DNA of 64,000 nt from Lanius collurio (lineage: Eukaryota; Chordata; Aves; Passeriformes; Laniidae): the NCBI GenBank assembly GCA_020086605.1, contig JACBWW010000003.1, positions 2,045,586 through 2,109,585 on the forward strand, read 5' to 3'. Position numbers and translations under genes: made by a program. The notes below the pieces were generated by a model. The model worked only from the letters and a program-made list of their open reading frames with translations, had not been told where the DNA came from and ran no database searches. Numbering within the stretch: the first letter of the stretch is position 1; each line of letters opens with the position of its first letter. This document shows positions 48,901-61,200 of this stretch, piece by piece.

Positions 48901-51900
48901 CACCAATACCTCTTATCTCCTGCGGTTTTCCCTAGAGCTGAAGCCTTGCCCTTGGATCCTCTTGTTTTGGTGTGCTTTTCCTCCTGCCTCTCCTGCTGCC
49001 TGCCTGTGGCCACAGCAGGGCACTAACTCCATGCTAGCTTCTGAGCTGATAAGCCATGCAGTTTATTCCCTCCTGTTCTGTTCCATGTGCCACTTGCTTG
49101 CAACCCGGCTGCCCAGAGACATGTCTGGAGGATGTATGATTCACAGTATCACACAGAGCAAGATCTTTTCCATTTTTGCTTTTCTTTTTGAAAACAATGC
49201 TGCTGGTATTTTCCATGAAAAACTTCTGAATAAAAACTTTTCCTCAATCAACCTTCTTTTACTCTTCTTTTGTTTTCCACCTTTTTTCTTATATATATGG
49301 TATATCTCCCTTCTCCCACAAACAAATCCCAGATCCAAAAGTCAGGCAAATATTTTCGTTTTGCTTTTTGTCACCATTTTTTTTTATGGTTATGTGTAAC
49401 TGAAGTTTATATAATGGAATGTGGAGACTTGTTATTGGCTAACTAATTTTCAAAAGGAAAATGTTCTGTGGGAGAGCCAGTATAAAGCTGGCGTGTGCAG
49501 TGCCTCTCTGTTGCTAAAATACTTTGGAATTTATTAGTAATAGTAATGGAACAGGAAGGGGATAAATATTTTCAGTTTATAGCCCCTGATGTTTGAATTC
49601 AACTTCATTGTGACTAGCAGAAAATGGAACATATACACAGCACCACAATGAAAATTTCCCTTCTTACTGTGGGAAAGAGAAAATGAAAAAATGTAGGGAG
49701 GTAAGATAAACAGGACATTTCACTGTGGCATTAGGCACCAAGAATAGTGAGGTACTATTTTGAAGATAAACACTGCAAATGCTGTGGCAACTGGCATTAT
49801 CTTCGAATCAGTATTCACGAAGTTTATAATTCATTAGAATGTGTTGTTAGTCTTGCAGCTGAATTTTAACTCTACAGCATTTTAGCACTTTCTTTTTTCT
49901 TTGACCTAAATCCGTCTAATTTTTTGTCTTCGTTAAAAGCGCAGAACAAAAACACTATTGTGTCTTCTTTGGCTGTGCTCAAGCAGATCAAGTAAGTTTG
50001 CATTGCTAAGCAAAGCCATATACATTTTAGTCATACTAGAAATGTTTGACCCCAACACAATTAAGTGAGATGAGTGTCCACGTGATGGAAGTGTTAACTG
50101 TTTTTTGCTTAAACCTATTTGTTATACAGACAATCCAATAGGGGAACAAAAGAGAGGGACAAATCTGAAAATGTGATCAGGCATAATAACACTTAAGTTT
50201 AGAGAGGAGAAAAGCATTTCATTTGTAGATGTAAATGAAATATCATTACAATTCAGTGTCTTCAGGAGAGTTCTTCATTTACATTGGTTACTGTTAACAT
50301 TTCTTAAGAATGATTTTATATATATATATTCTAAAGCTTTTTTTTAAAACAGAGAGATGATTCAGAAGAGCATGGCTGCATTCTTGCAGATGTAATAGAA
50401 TCCACACTTCCCAGTCCTGTGATTTAGATTTGTATTCTAACCAGAAGAAAACAGAATACATTTAGAAATGCTGTGAAAAACAACAAAACACCCTATGTGC
50501 TAATGCATTCAAGACAATTGCTCATGATATTATTAGATTCTGTTTTGTTATTTGAAAGTTAGTTCTAACTCCCTTAAAAAGACTTGATTTTTATTACAGA
50601 CATGCTGGGTTTGTTGGGTTTTTTTTCCATGAAAGCAATGACCATTGATCTATTGGTAGAGTAGGATCACCAGCTGCTTACAAGCTTTAATCCAGGTATG
50701 CCTTGCTGGCTCCTCACAGCCCTAAGGGAAAGAAATTGTCCTTTGCAGCCCCATGGGCGTGTGTCACCACATGCTCATGAGGCTGATCCTCTAAATAAAC
50801 CATGAGCCTAAAGTCCATGCAACACCAAACCAGGAGAAGACGCTGCTGCCTACTAAGAAATGGGGTGGCCACCAATTCTTTTTTATATGGCTGATGAGCT
50901 GGGACTCTAGGACAAAGGCTGATGTAAAGGTTTGAGTATTTCTCATCAGGAGTGGGGACCAAACAGGAGGGACAAACCTAATAAAAGGAATTTTGAAGCC
51001 TTTGGAATGAAGCAGATCGTGCAAAATACAGTGCCCATTGCAATGTTTATTGAAGAACCTTCAATCTACACCACAGACCTCTGGTTCGCATATTTTGCAA
51101 AATGCAATACTTAGATCCATCTCTAAATAAAAAAAAATTATCAGTGTGTTTTAATTTTTTTAAATAAGGTTCTTTTTTTTTTTTTTTTTTTCTATCTTCA
51201 AAACTTCTAAATGTACTGGCACTTTTTCATGAAGTGTTTTTCTGCACTGGATCTACAATTCAATGTATATACAATAATTACCTATAAAAATTTTCTAAGA
51301 GTAGCCACTTGACAGCTTTTTCTGGTTTTTTTTCACTTACTACTCTCTTACAAATAAACCTGTGAACAAATTAAACATCTCTGAAATGCAATGAGCATTG
51401 GAAGGGAGAATTGTGCATAAAAACAATTGCAAATTCAGGATCTCATGGCAAAGAGAAGACACATGTCAAGCTAGAAATCCTGCTCTTGATGTCTTTCCTT
51501 CTCCCATCTGGATCACTTTCTGTGGATTAAGATACAGAGGTAAAGAGTTCCTTTTATTTCCTGGAGAAGTATTTCCCAGGTAGATTTAAGAAAGATGTAA
51601 CTCCAGACTGAAATTTTTGGTGTCTTGGCTGTATGCATAAAGCACTGGTGTAGCCATAATGGAGTGAATTCTTTGAGGTGAATTATTTCTGAAGGTAGAT
51701 GAAAAGTAAGGAAGGTCTACTTGCCTGTTTCAGGATTGTTTTATCACATCTTTATTCCACACTGAGGAATGTATTTATGCTCATATGGTTTTAAACTGTG
51801 ACCCAGATAGAAAGAGGTATGTATCATCTTTCCATACCTAAGCCACCCAGTCTCCTTCTCATAGCTTTTGTTATTTTCTTGGACACATTCCACCTTCCTC

Positions 51901-52141
51901 CATGCCATTTCTTGGGTTTAGATGTTTTAGAGGCATGTCGATTTTCGGACAGCTGGGTTTCAGGTGTGTTGATGATCAAGTGGCCTAATTTGAAATGTTG
52001 GCAGTGCTGCTTCAAATGTGATTGTATATTTGTCATAAATGTATGTTGTTATGCTCTATATTTTGTCCATTTTTAAACTTTGAATTGTCTGATGGTTTTG
52101 TCATCTGGCAATTTCTTTTTTTTTAACATTGTTTTTTCAGC
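45954..52141. other. Unique non-coding DNA
   Basis: No known gene or transposon was recognised. It holds the longest gap-free ATG open frame of the window (48869-49399, plus, 176 codons), a candidate short exon at 49945-49991, a (TA)n run at 50317-50330 and T19 at 51173-51191. All are of low functional confidence. Confidence 0.5.
51173..51191. repeat. Poly-T tract (T19)
   Basis: A run of 19 T residues. No recognisable retrocopy is attached on the minus strand. Confidence 0.9.
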
Positions 52142-52280
52142 CAGTCCCTGGAGTTTTTCTAGAGTTAGCCAAGCACAGTCACAGTTGACATTAACTTGTG
52201 TTAGTGGCAGTCCTTGCCATGAGTAGGAGGTTAAAGTAGATGACCTCCAGGGTTTTTTTCCAACCTTTATTTCTGTGATT
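52142..52280 (+). mobile_element. Diverged CR1 LINE 3' terminus
   Basis: The segment begins 'cagtccctggagtttttcta' and ends 'gtccttgccatgagtaggag', 'gtagatgacctccagggttt', 'tccaacctttatttctgtga', 'ttcatcatg'. This matches the CR1 3' end in plus orientation, with more substitutions than the other copies. It is probably an old insertion. Confidence 0.8.
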
Positions 52281-55200
52281 CATCATGTATTAGTCATTCT
52301 TTTTCTGTGTATCACAAGTGTCCTTAACTTTATATGTTTCCTGTGACTTCTTAATGAGTTTATGATGAAGCAGGAAGTAATTTCCTGAGGTTCCACAGCA
52401 GACTGAGACCTCAAGAAACACAAACTCCTGTTAGTGGCAGGCAGTGCCACATTCAGACAGCATGTGATGTTAGTAAAAATCTGAGTTTTTGGTGCTCTGA
52501 TCTTTCCCTCACAGAAGAATCATTTCATACTTGCAGTGACTGGGGACACTTCAGAAACTGAGTTCAGATTATTTCAGTGGCTGTCTGAAAAGATTCACAT
52601 TTTGTGCCCAGATCTGGGAGGGTGGAGTTTGATCAGATGGATAAATAGCAGAGAAGGAACGAAATTACCTAGCTAGAGAGCAGGATGTAGCAGTAGACAG
52701 TATGCATGGAACTTAATTCACCGGGGTTTCTCCTGTACTATGCCAGCTGCAGTGTTGACAAAGCAGTGTTGTTATTTAACCTAGACTCTGGATATTTGCT
52801 TGAAAAGACATTTGCAGAACTGTAAATGTGCTATATGTATTGCAATATTTGTTGGGCCAAGGTGTGGTATCGCTCCAGCAGACCCTAAACCTGTGCACTC
52901 TCACACAGCAAGAGATAAGTAGGTTGGTGGTGGGGAATGGGAAAGTGAGAATGAGTTGGGGAATGACAGAGGTTGTATAATGAGCTGAAGATAAAAAATG
53001 AATAAAATTTAAATGTGTATCTTGGCTAAGTGAGAGACAGATGGAAGAAATCTACAAATTTTGGGGGTGTGAAAGCTCTCCTGGAAAATGCAGCTCTGTT
53101 GAAATCAAAATACTTTACAAAGCAGGTCAACTGCAGTAGACTTTTGCTTCAAAAAAATAAAAAAGTCTGTCAGACAAAACACATTTTCATATTTTGGAAT
53201 ACATCTTTTTTAATTCTTAGTTTTGAAGTGATCCTTTGGATTCATTTTTTAATCTATTTTGATTTATTTAAAAATAAGTGTGAAGAATAAACAATAATCA
53301 AAGGAGACATGGAATTTTCCTTCCAAGATTATTTGAAGTGTTTCAGTTTTGATGTAATTTGGAGCAAAGCCAGAGTGCAAAATCCTTGGAAACTGCTGTC
53401 ATCCATTCAGCTCCCAGGGGGCCTGGGAAGGACTCTGTTCTGTATCACACTTCAGCTGGTATCTCTTGAGATGCAGAGGCACCAGTAATTGCCAGTAGCT
53501 GTACTACAGCTCATTTGCTTTGCTCTCTGGAGTGCAAGGGATTGAATGTGCAAGTGGTTTCACCATCCTGCTACGCCTGATGTCCAGCTGTAGTGGTACC
53601 ACTTCTCCTGTCACACTGCTCTGAAAAGTAGAAGCCTCGCTTTTCCCCCCCATGCTACCCAGAATCGCTCTCAACATAAAAAAAAATTGTAAAGGAACAT
53701 TTTCCTGTTAACACTTTCTGGGGACTGTATAAGAGATTTAATAGAGCTTTTCTTTCTCTATCTTCCATTTTCCATAAAATCTAGTATGAGGTGACTGAGA
53801 TAAGTGCTGACTGTTATGTCTGCTATGCCGGCCAGAAACAGCTCAGTTCAGCTATTGGCTATTAACTAATTGTTGTGTGCCATTGAGAGATTGTTCTTGT
53901 GTTTGTGCATGGAGAGTTCTGGGATACAATCTGGTATTTGAGTGTTTAGGGTATCGTTTAGTGCTGAAGAAGTTACTGTTCTTGTGGGAATTCACAGAAA
54001 AAGTGTCTTGGAAAAGTGTCTGTTATCACTGCCTTCTTAACAGTCTATTATAAATCTTTTACATTGCAGTAAGTTGGTTTGTCTTTTTTTTTAAGAGACG
54101 AATTTCCTTGTCTTTCATTGTAGGTAGGGTATTTAAGGAAACACATTGATAGGACCTCATTTAGAAGTTAATTGAATGAGCTTCTCAACTGAGCATGAAA
54201 ACTGGAACAAGAAACCAAAAGGCTTGTTATTTTCATCCTGGTTCTGGTCCTGCAAAGCAACCTTTGGATTCATCTGGTGTGAGAAATTTAGCACAATCTA
54301 TTCAGCACTTTTCTGCCCACTTTGATGCCGAGCTGTCATTACTATGAAATCCATGTTCAGGGCCTTTTTTCCTTTCAGGCATGCACATCCCTCCTACTGT
54401 GGATAATTGGTTATGTATGGGTAGCACGGGAGGAAGACTTTTCTTAAGTGCTTGCAAAGATGCTGCTCTGCAGAACTGCATTAAATAGCTACTTTAGCAG
54501 TGATTTTAAAAACTAATTTATTAGTTTGTCCTTTTTAGACATGCCAACCTTTATATTCGCAAATACAAATTGCTTTATGGTTTAAAGACATCATCTGGCA
54601 TTTTCAAGTGCTTCTCAAGAGCTTTGTGTGCCTTCAAGATCAGCGGCCAATTTGCTTTGGGGAATGGAGGAGCTAGGTGTTCCACCCAGCTATCTTTTCA
54701 GCAGATTCCTTATTAGAAAGGAAATTTTTCCCTGTTAAAACTTTGGTTCTTCTGTTTCACTCTCTTTGCTCTGCACAATTGGTAATGCCGCACCTGTCTG
54801 CATCACAGCTGGGGGAGACTGGTCAGAAAGTCTGTGGAGTCCATATGTGAAATGGAGACCAATGAGTTTTTCAATAGAAATGCCTTTTTAAGACAGGAAA
54901 AACTTCTGTGTTTGTGCTCAGTATCACTTTAACTGGGATTCAGTGTGCTTCAAGTAAAAGGTTTTTGTCATAAACCGTAAAGAGAATATTCTATGGTATT
55001 AGTAGGGGTTAAATATTTTGGAATTATAAAATTCTTTTAAAATTTGAATAAATTACTTGAGGGTGGAGAAGGAACAGAAAGTACTTGAGGGCTATTGTGT
55101 CTTTAACAGATAGTTATCATATGTAACATGAACATTTGGAAAATTTACAGGCCACATTGCAAAGTCACAGTTAGAGCTACCACTGTAAATAGCACAAAAA

Positions 55201-58200
55201 CTGAAGCTTCTTCAAAATAAGACATTTAGAAGTTCAGATTTTTGGGTTTGTTGGTTTGGTTTGGTTTGGTAATGGAAAAGACCAAGCTGGATATGAAATA
55301 AAAGCATTATGTACAAAAAGCATCTAATAGCTTTACATAATATCTCTTGAGTTAATGTCTTAGGTGCATTTTGGTGTCAAACTTCATCTTCCTGTGCGTG
55401 ACAAAGAGATTTCTTAATGCAAAGGAGTAGCCAGAAATCTATGCCAATCCAATGACAAAGTAGGTTATGAACTCTCTTCATTTAGGTCTGAGATCAGTGT
55501 AATACCAAGAGGAGGGCCATTAAGGTTTATTAAATTTGTCTAACACTATCAGCCATACTTAGTTTAAAAAATACATGTATTATTTATGAAATATGTACAA
55601 TCTGGAACTAGTTTGCTTTCAAACTGCTCCTGTGAAAAGTAGTCCTTTATGATGATTTCATAAAGCCATAAAAAGGCTAGACCAAATGTACTATTAAAGT
55701 GCTTAAGGATATATTTCATACAGCAGCAGGAAGCAAAGTGTGTTCCTGTAGAAATGCTTTTCCATTCATGAGAGAAAATGTTCTTTTTTAGTATGCAAAT
55801 ACTGAATTTGTAAAACATGTGGAAAAGCTGTAAGATCCTAGGAGCTCCAGTTCAACTCTTAGCTTGTACAAATGTCTAAGGGACGTGCAGATGAGCCCTT
55901 TGCAAACAAATAAGCAGAACAATTGTGGTTCATCAAGCAGTCATGGAGGAGGCTCTTCAAAGTGATGGAGACACATGCCTCAGCCTCCTTCTGACCAGCA
56001 GGGTGTTTATCAGAATTCAGCTGTCCTGAGGTGGTCAGCTGGGGTGGGAAGAACTGTTTCTTGTCAACGCTGGGGAGGCCCACTGCTATCTGACTGCAGA
56101 CCTGGGAGCTGGCTGTGCTGATCTCTCAGGGTGGCAAGGTTCAGGGCTGCTGGGATGCACACAGAAGTCCTAACCCTTGGTCTTCTAGAACTACTTGGTT
56201 CTGATCTAAAATCCCTTTACAAAGCGAACCCCGGTGGCTCAGAGTAACACGGTGCTTGAATGATTGTAACCTTTTCTCAAGAGATATTTAGGTAACTCCA
56301 TCAAACATGAGCCTCAAGAAGCAGAGGTGACATTTTTTGCAATTGTTCTGCAGATGTATCACTCCTGACTGCTCATGATGGCTGGTTTTCAGTGCTGTGC
56401 TTATCCAGGTGTAATCTCATAAACAACCACAGTCACAAACGCACCTACATTTCAAAGTACAATGGGAAGATAAATACTTGATTTGTATCTTCTCAACAAT
56501 CTTAAAAAGTAATTAGTTTGTGGCATTTTTACCTTCTAGGTGACATAAACAAAACATGTTCTCTCAGTGATGGAGGATTTTCCTTTGTATGCCTTCATCT
56601 TCTGTATCTTATGCTGATCTTTTCCATGAGTCACTTAATTGCTGCCTCACAGGAACCTTTGTGGAGTAAGTCAAAGCTGTGCAGCATTCCCAAAGTCCAT
56701 GGCTAAGCAGAGGGAGCATGCTGAGAGGTTGTAATAATAGAGACACCAACTGCTCTGTTAAAAACCTTGGCTTGCTCCTGAGTCAAAGATTTCTTCAGTA
56801 TCTTGCCTCTTTTCAGTACCCCTAGACAAGCCAGAGCCATTGCACTGAGTAAGCAGAATTCCTTTTCAAAGCCTAGCTAGACTTTCACTGCTATTTTTGT
56901 ACTAAAGATGTCCTAAAAGGAGTGCTCAGAATTCACTGATTCTATTTTTTTTTCCTGCAAAACATGTGGAGAGATTTTACTACATTTCAATGTGTTTATT
57001 TAGTTTATCATATGGATAGAAACCCATATTTCTGTCAAGGACATTTCCAGCTCAGTTGTCCATCCAGGGGAATAGGAAAGTATAAAAACAGATTTACTGG
57101 AATCTGTGTGAGTGACACAACTACCTACTCCCAGGGAATATATCTCATAATGTCATCTTTATTGCAGTTTGTGAGCATCAGACATACCTTAGGCCTCATA
57201 CGTTGTGAAGACAGAGCCATGGCGAGGAGATGGGAAGACATTTTAAATAGCTTCTGCTACTTTAAAAAATTTTAACATCACAATAACGGTAATAGAGCTT
57301 GCTGATTTTTTAATATGTTCAAATATAGTAATTTTGGTTATGCTCAGCATTGTCCACGAATCAATGCTAATTTGTTAATGGGTTGAAAGGGCTACAGTTT
57401 TTTTTAAATTAAAAAAAAAAAGGATTTGTGGTAGGCTTAAGAGTCAGCATTCTTTACAGAAAGAGTAACTATTTTTTTTTCAAATTCAATTAATGATGAC
57501 CATACTGATTTAATTGCAGGAGGAACTTGCTGTCCCTTGGACATGATGGAATTCAGCTCTTATTTCACTTGTTTCTTGGTGATTATGGAGCAAAGAAAAC
57601 CCAAGACATGTTGAGTTCTAGGTTTTCCAGAGGTGTCTAAAGCAATAGTGGGTCACATCAATTTTGTTGATAGTTGATGAGACTCCTGTGTGTTGTAATT
57701 TACAGACCCTTTAGCTATTAAACTACTAGTTCAGAAGAATTTTATTTTTAGAAGATTAATTCTTTTGTAAATGATTGTGTTACTAAAGTGACTTGTTGAT
57801 ACTAAAACAAGGGGACATAAAAAAAGTAAGTAGTTCAAACAACTGCTTTTAGCAATAATATCTTTCAAAAGAAATAAACAAGTTTAAGTAGTATTAACAA
57901 AAAGTCATAAAATTAAGATTAAATTAATTCATTCATTTTGTGATGAAAAACACTCCCTGATGTAATAAAACCATTCACAAAAATTATCAAAAAATATATG
58001 AGAGCCATAATTTTGCTTTAGTTTTATGAAGAGGCAATTCTTCTTTACAGGATGAGGAGAATTCTTGCCTTTTTACATACAGAAGTGTCAATTTTGGAAG
58101 CCAAACAAAAGAAAAAGAAGTGGATGAGTGGGCTGTTGTAATGAGGGAATCCTTACAAGAAGTATAAGACAGCAATGAACTTGGAAGGAAAGATGAAGCA

Positions 58201-61200
58201 ATATTTTTATAGATGTTCAGAGATGATTTATTCCTGCAGCCGCATGGCTGGAGTTCCCAGGCAGACCCCTGCCCTGGGACCCTGCTCTCTTCCTGGGCCC
58301 TGGGCACCCAAACCAACTAATCAGGAACAGGAATGGGACACAAGTGACATGGGGACAGGGACAGACCTGTACCCTGCAGGGTCCCTCCCCTGGATTTCAG
58401 GGGAAGGCACCTCCACAGTGGGCCACTGAGTACATAACATATTACATTGCGCACAGGTTCTGTTAAAATACAGTGGCTTCCTCTTGACTACAGCTATTTC
58501 TTATTTTATTGTTATGTTTACTTATTTCAGCTTTCATCATTCACACAATCTACAAAACAGCTGTCTGTAAGGAGCTTTTTTGCACAGGCTTGATTAAGAG
58601 AAATACAGAATGACATGATAATATGAGAACACAATATTCCTGTTATATCCTTTTATGCGGATGTGGACAAGTGGTGTTATTTTTAGTTGGGGTCTGCTAG
58701 GGTTTTTTTGTCCTAAATCCTTCTGTTACAGATCATGTAGAATTTGTGGGGGTTTTGACAAGAACTATTCAGTTGTTCTGTATTAATGTAGATCATCCCT
58801 TCCAGATTTGCAGAACTGTTTTAGGCTTTGAAATTCGTTTGTTGGAAGTGCTGTAGGAGCAATGATAAGGTGTTTTTCCTGATGCAACTTCCATTTTTCA
58901 TACCTTAGTGTCTTAAAAACAGCAGGAGAAAAAAAAAAATCAATCTCAAGCAAAACAAATTGTCATGCAGCAAGATATATCCTAACCTATCACTTTAAAA
59001 AATGAAGCATATGACTTTTCTTACAAAGCAAGGGGCAGCATCACTTCTACATTAATTTTTATCACTGTTTCTGCACATGTTTCCATTGTTGTGGCAGTAA
59101 ATCTTTGCCTGTGCGATCTGTCATGCTACGGGTTATCTTCTCTAGCTTCTGGGATTTTGAAGCTTATTGTTGTCCTCACCCATGATTCAGAGTGCAGTGG
59201 GGCCTGTGTGGTGAACAGAGCTCTTTCACAACCAGCCATCGGTGGGGAGTCTCTGAAGGGGCAGTACACACAACCCACCATCATCATGGGCGGCGGAATA
59301 GCAGTGATGGGGAGTAGGGATTAAACTATCAATATTTTTTTCCAGTCCTGTATGGATGCTTTTCTTGTTACTGAAGAATCCTCAGAGAAAGACATTTCTC
59401 TGGCTGACATACCCTGTTCTTCATTTCCAGGCAGCTTCCCAGCCGTTTCCAAGCTGGAGAGTTCCCATAGTGTGTAGTCCCTTTGCTCTGTTGTTTCTTT
59501 GAAAGCAGTGACCCTAGATCTGCAGTGCTTAAACATGCATATGCTTGATTACAAGAAACATTTCTAAGTGGGATGATTCCCCCACTGGCCGGTTGTTACA
59601 GCAATGGGATTTATGATTTTCATTTCCCGACTCCAACAGCTAGGTAACATAAATAGCTTTTGCCTTACTTTAAGAGCTTTTTGGAAATCTGAAATGTTGT
59701 TCTTCCTTTTTAGACGAACTCTTGAATCCTACTCGTTTTAAAAATAGGTGTAAATCTTATTGAAGATGAATTTTTTGAGGGGCAAAACCTCTCAGTATGT
59801 TCTTCTGTCAATGAATGATTTTCTTACAGATTTTCTGTTCTTTAGGTTCCTGTGGATCATTTGCACATATTTTTAGGAGTTCTGATGGAAAAAAAAACCA
59901 ACAAAAACCAACTAAATGATGTAATGTTTTTAAAGTTTTTCTTTCTTTTTAGCTGTTTGTGTGGATGTCATTTGTCAAAATTTTCTGATCAATGTGGTTA
60001 GTGTATACCAGTTATAGAACTGGAGTGGCTAGACCCATGCAAGATCCATGCAAAGCTACCCAGGATGATGCTCATTTGCAAGAGGCATCCTGTGATTGCT
60101 CTGATGCACTCTGTTAGTGCTCTGACCACGTATTCCAAACACAGTCATGTCATGGTGCTTATTCACCTGAATAAGATGTTTTGATAACTCTGGTTCTAGT
60201 CAGGAGTCTTGGTTAAACATCGCTGTCCTTCCACTGAAGCTCACAGTACATGTTTTTCTCCCCAGGAGTATAATTAGATTGTAGGTTTTTGTAGCAAACT
60301 ACAAAGTGGTCCACACTTCCTCTCAATGAATTTCTACTAAGATTTTCATTTCAAACAACAAAAAGAATATAGAACGTCAACTAGCCTTATTAGGCTACAG
60401 GGTATGACCTTGCCCATGGAGAGCAGCTGGATGTTAGTGTCCAGGAAGTTTTACTTTAAGAGCAAGCCTTTGAACATCAGCGATGCTGAGCTGTAGCATA
60501 ACAGAACCTCTCCAAAATCTGTGAGATCTTTTGTGTACTGAATACTGAAGTAGACTGCAGCAGTAGTAGTGCTGCTTTATATAAATGTTAAAGCTACATA
60601 TGTTGCTAAATAAAAACTACTCAGGTTTATAAACATGGCTCTGTAGGAATGTGACAATACTTCTCTAAACACAGCATTTTTTATTTGATGTTTCTTTTCT
60701 GTTGACAGATATATCAACTTCAAAGTAGCCATGCAGTTCCCAGTTGAATATGAATTTGAGAGGACTGATGCACATTGTTTAATCTAAAAGTCTAAAATAA
60801 GTTACTCTAAAGCTATTTGCTCAGGAGTTGCCAGACTTGACAGGATATACATAAATAACTTTGTGTGAAACTTGAATCCACTGTCAAAGTTAAGCCATAT
60901 GCCATTTTCAAGATCTCCAGCAGAGGAGCATCAGACATATGCACCACTCCCTAATATTTCAGTGGAGCACATGCTTGATAGGAGACTGCAGCTCATGCCT
61001 CCTGGGGGTTGTCAGTGGAGTGACTTCTGTTCATCACCACAGACCTTTCCTCAGGCACCATCTGTTGCATTTTTTTCCTATGTTGGTAGTAGACATCTGA
61101 TTATCTGAAAACAGGATCATGTCTTACACAATATTATTTTGTATTTAAGGGGCCATTGAAATGGGCAGAGTAGAAGTGATTGTTTGGATAACAGTCTGAA

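Noticed and set aside
57397..57420. T8-AA/TT-A8 inverted repeat
   Set aside because: It is produced by adjacent poly-T and poly-A runs and has no specific sequence.
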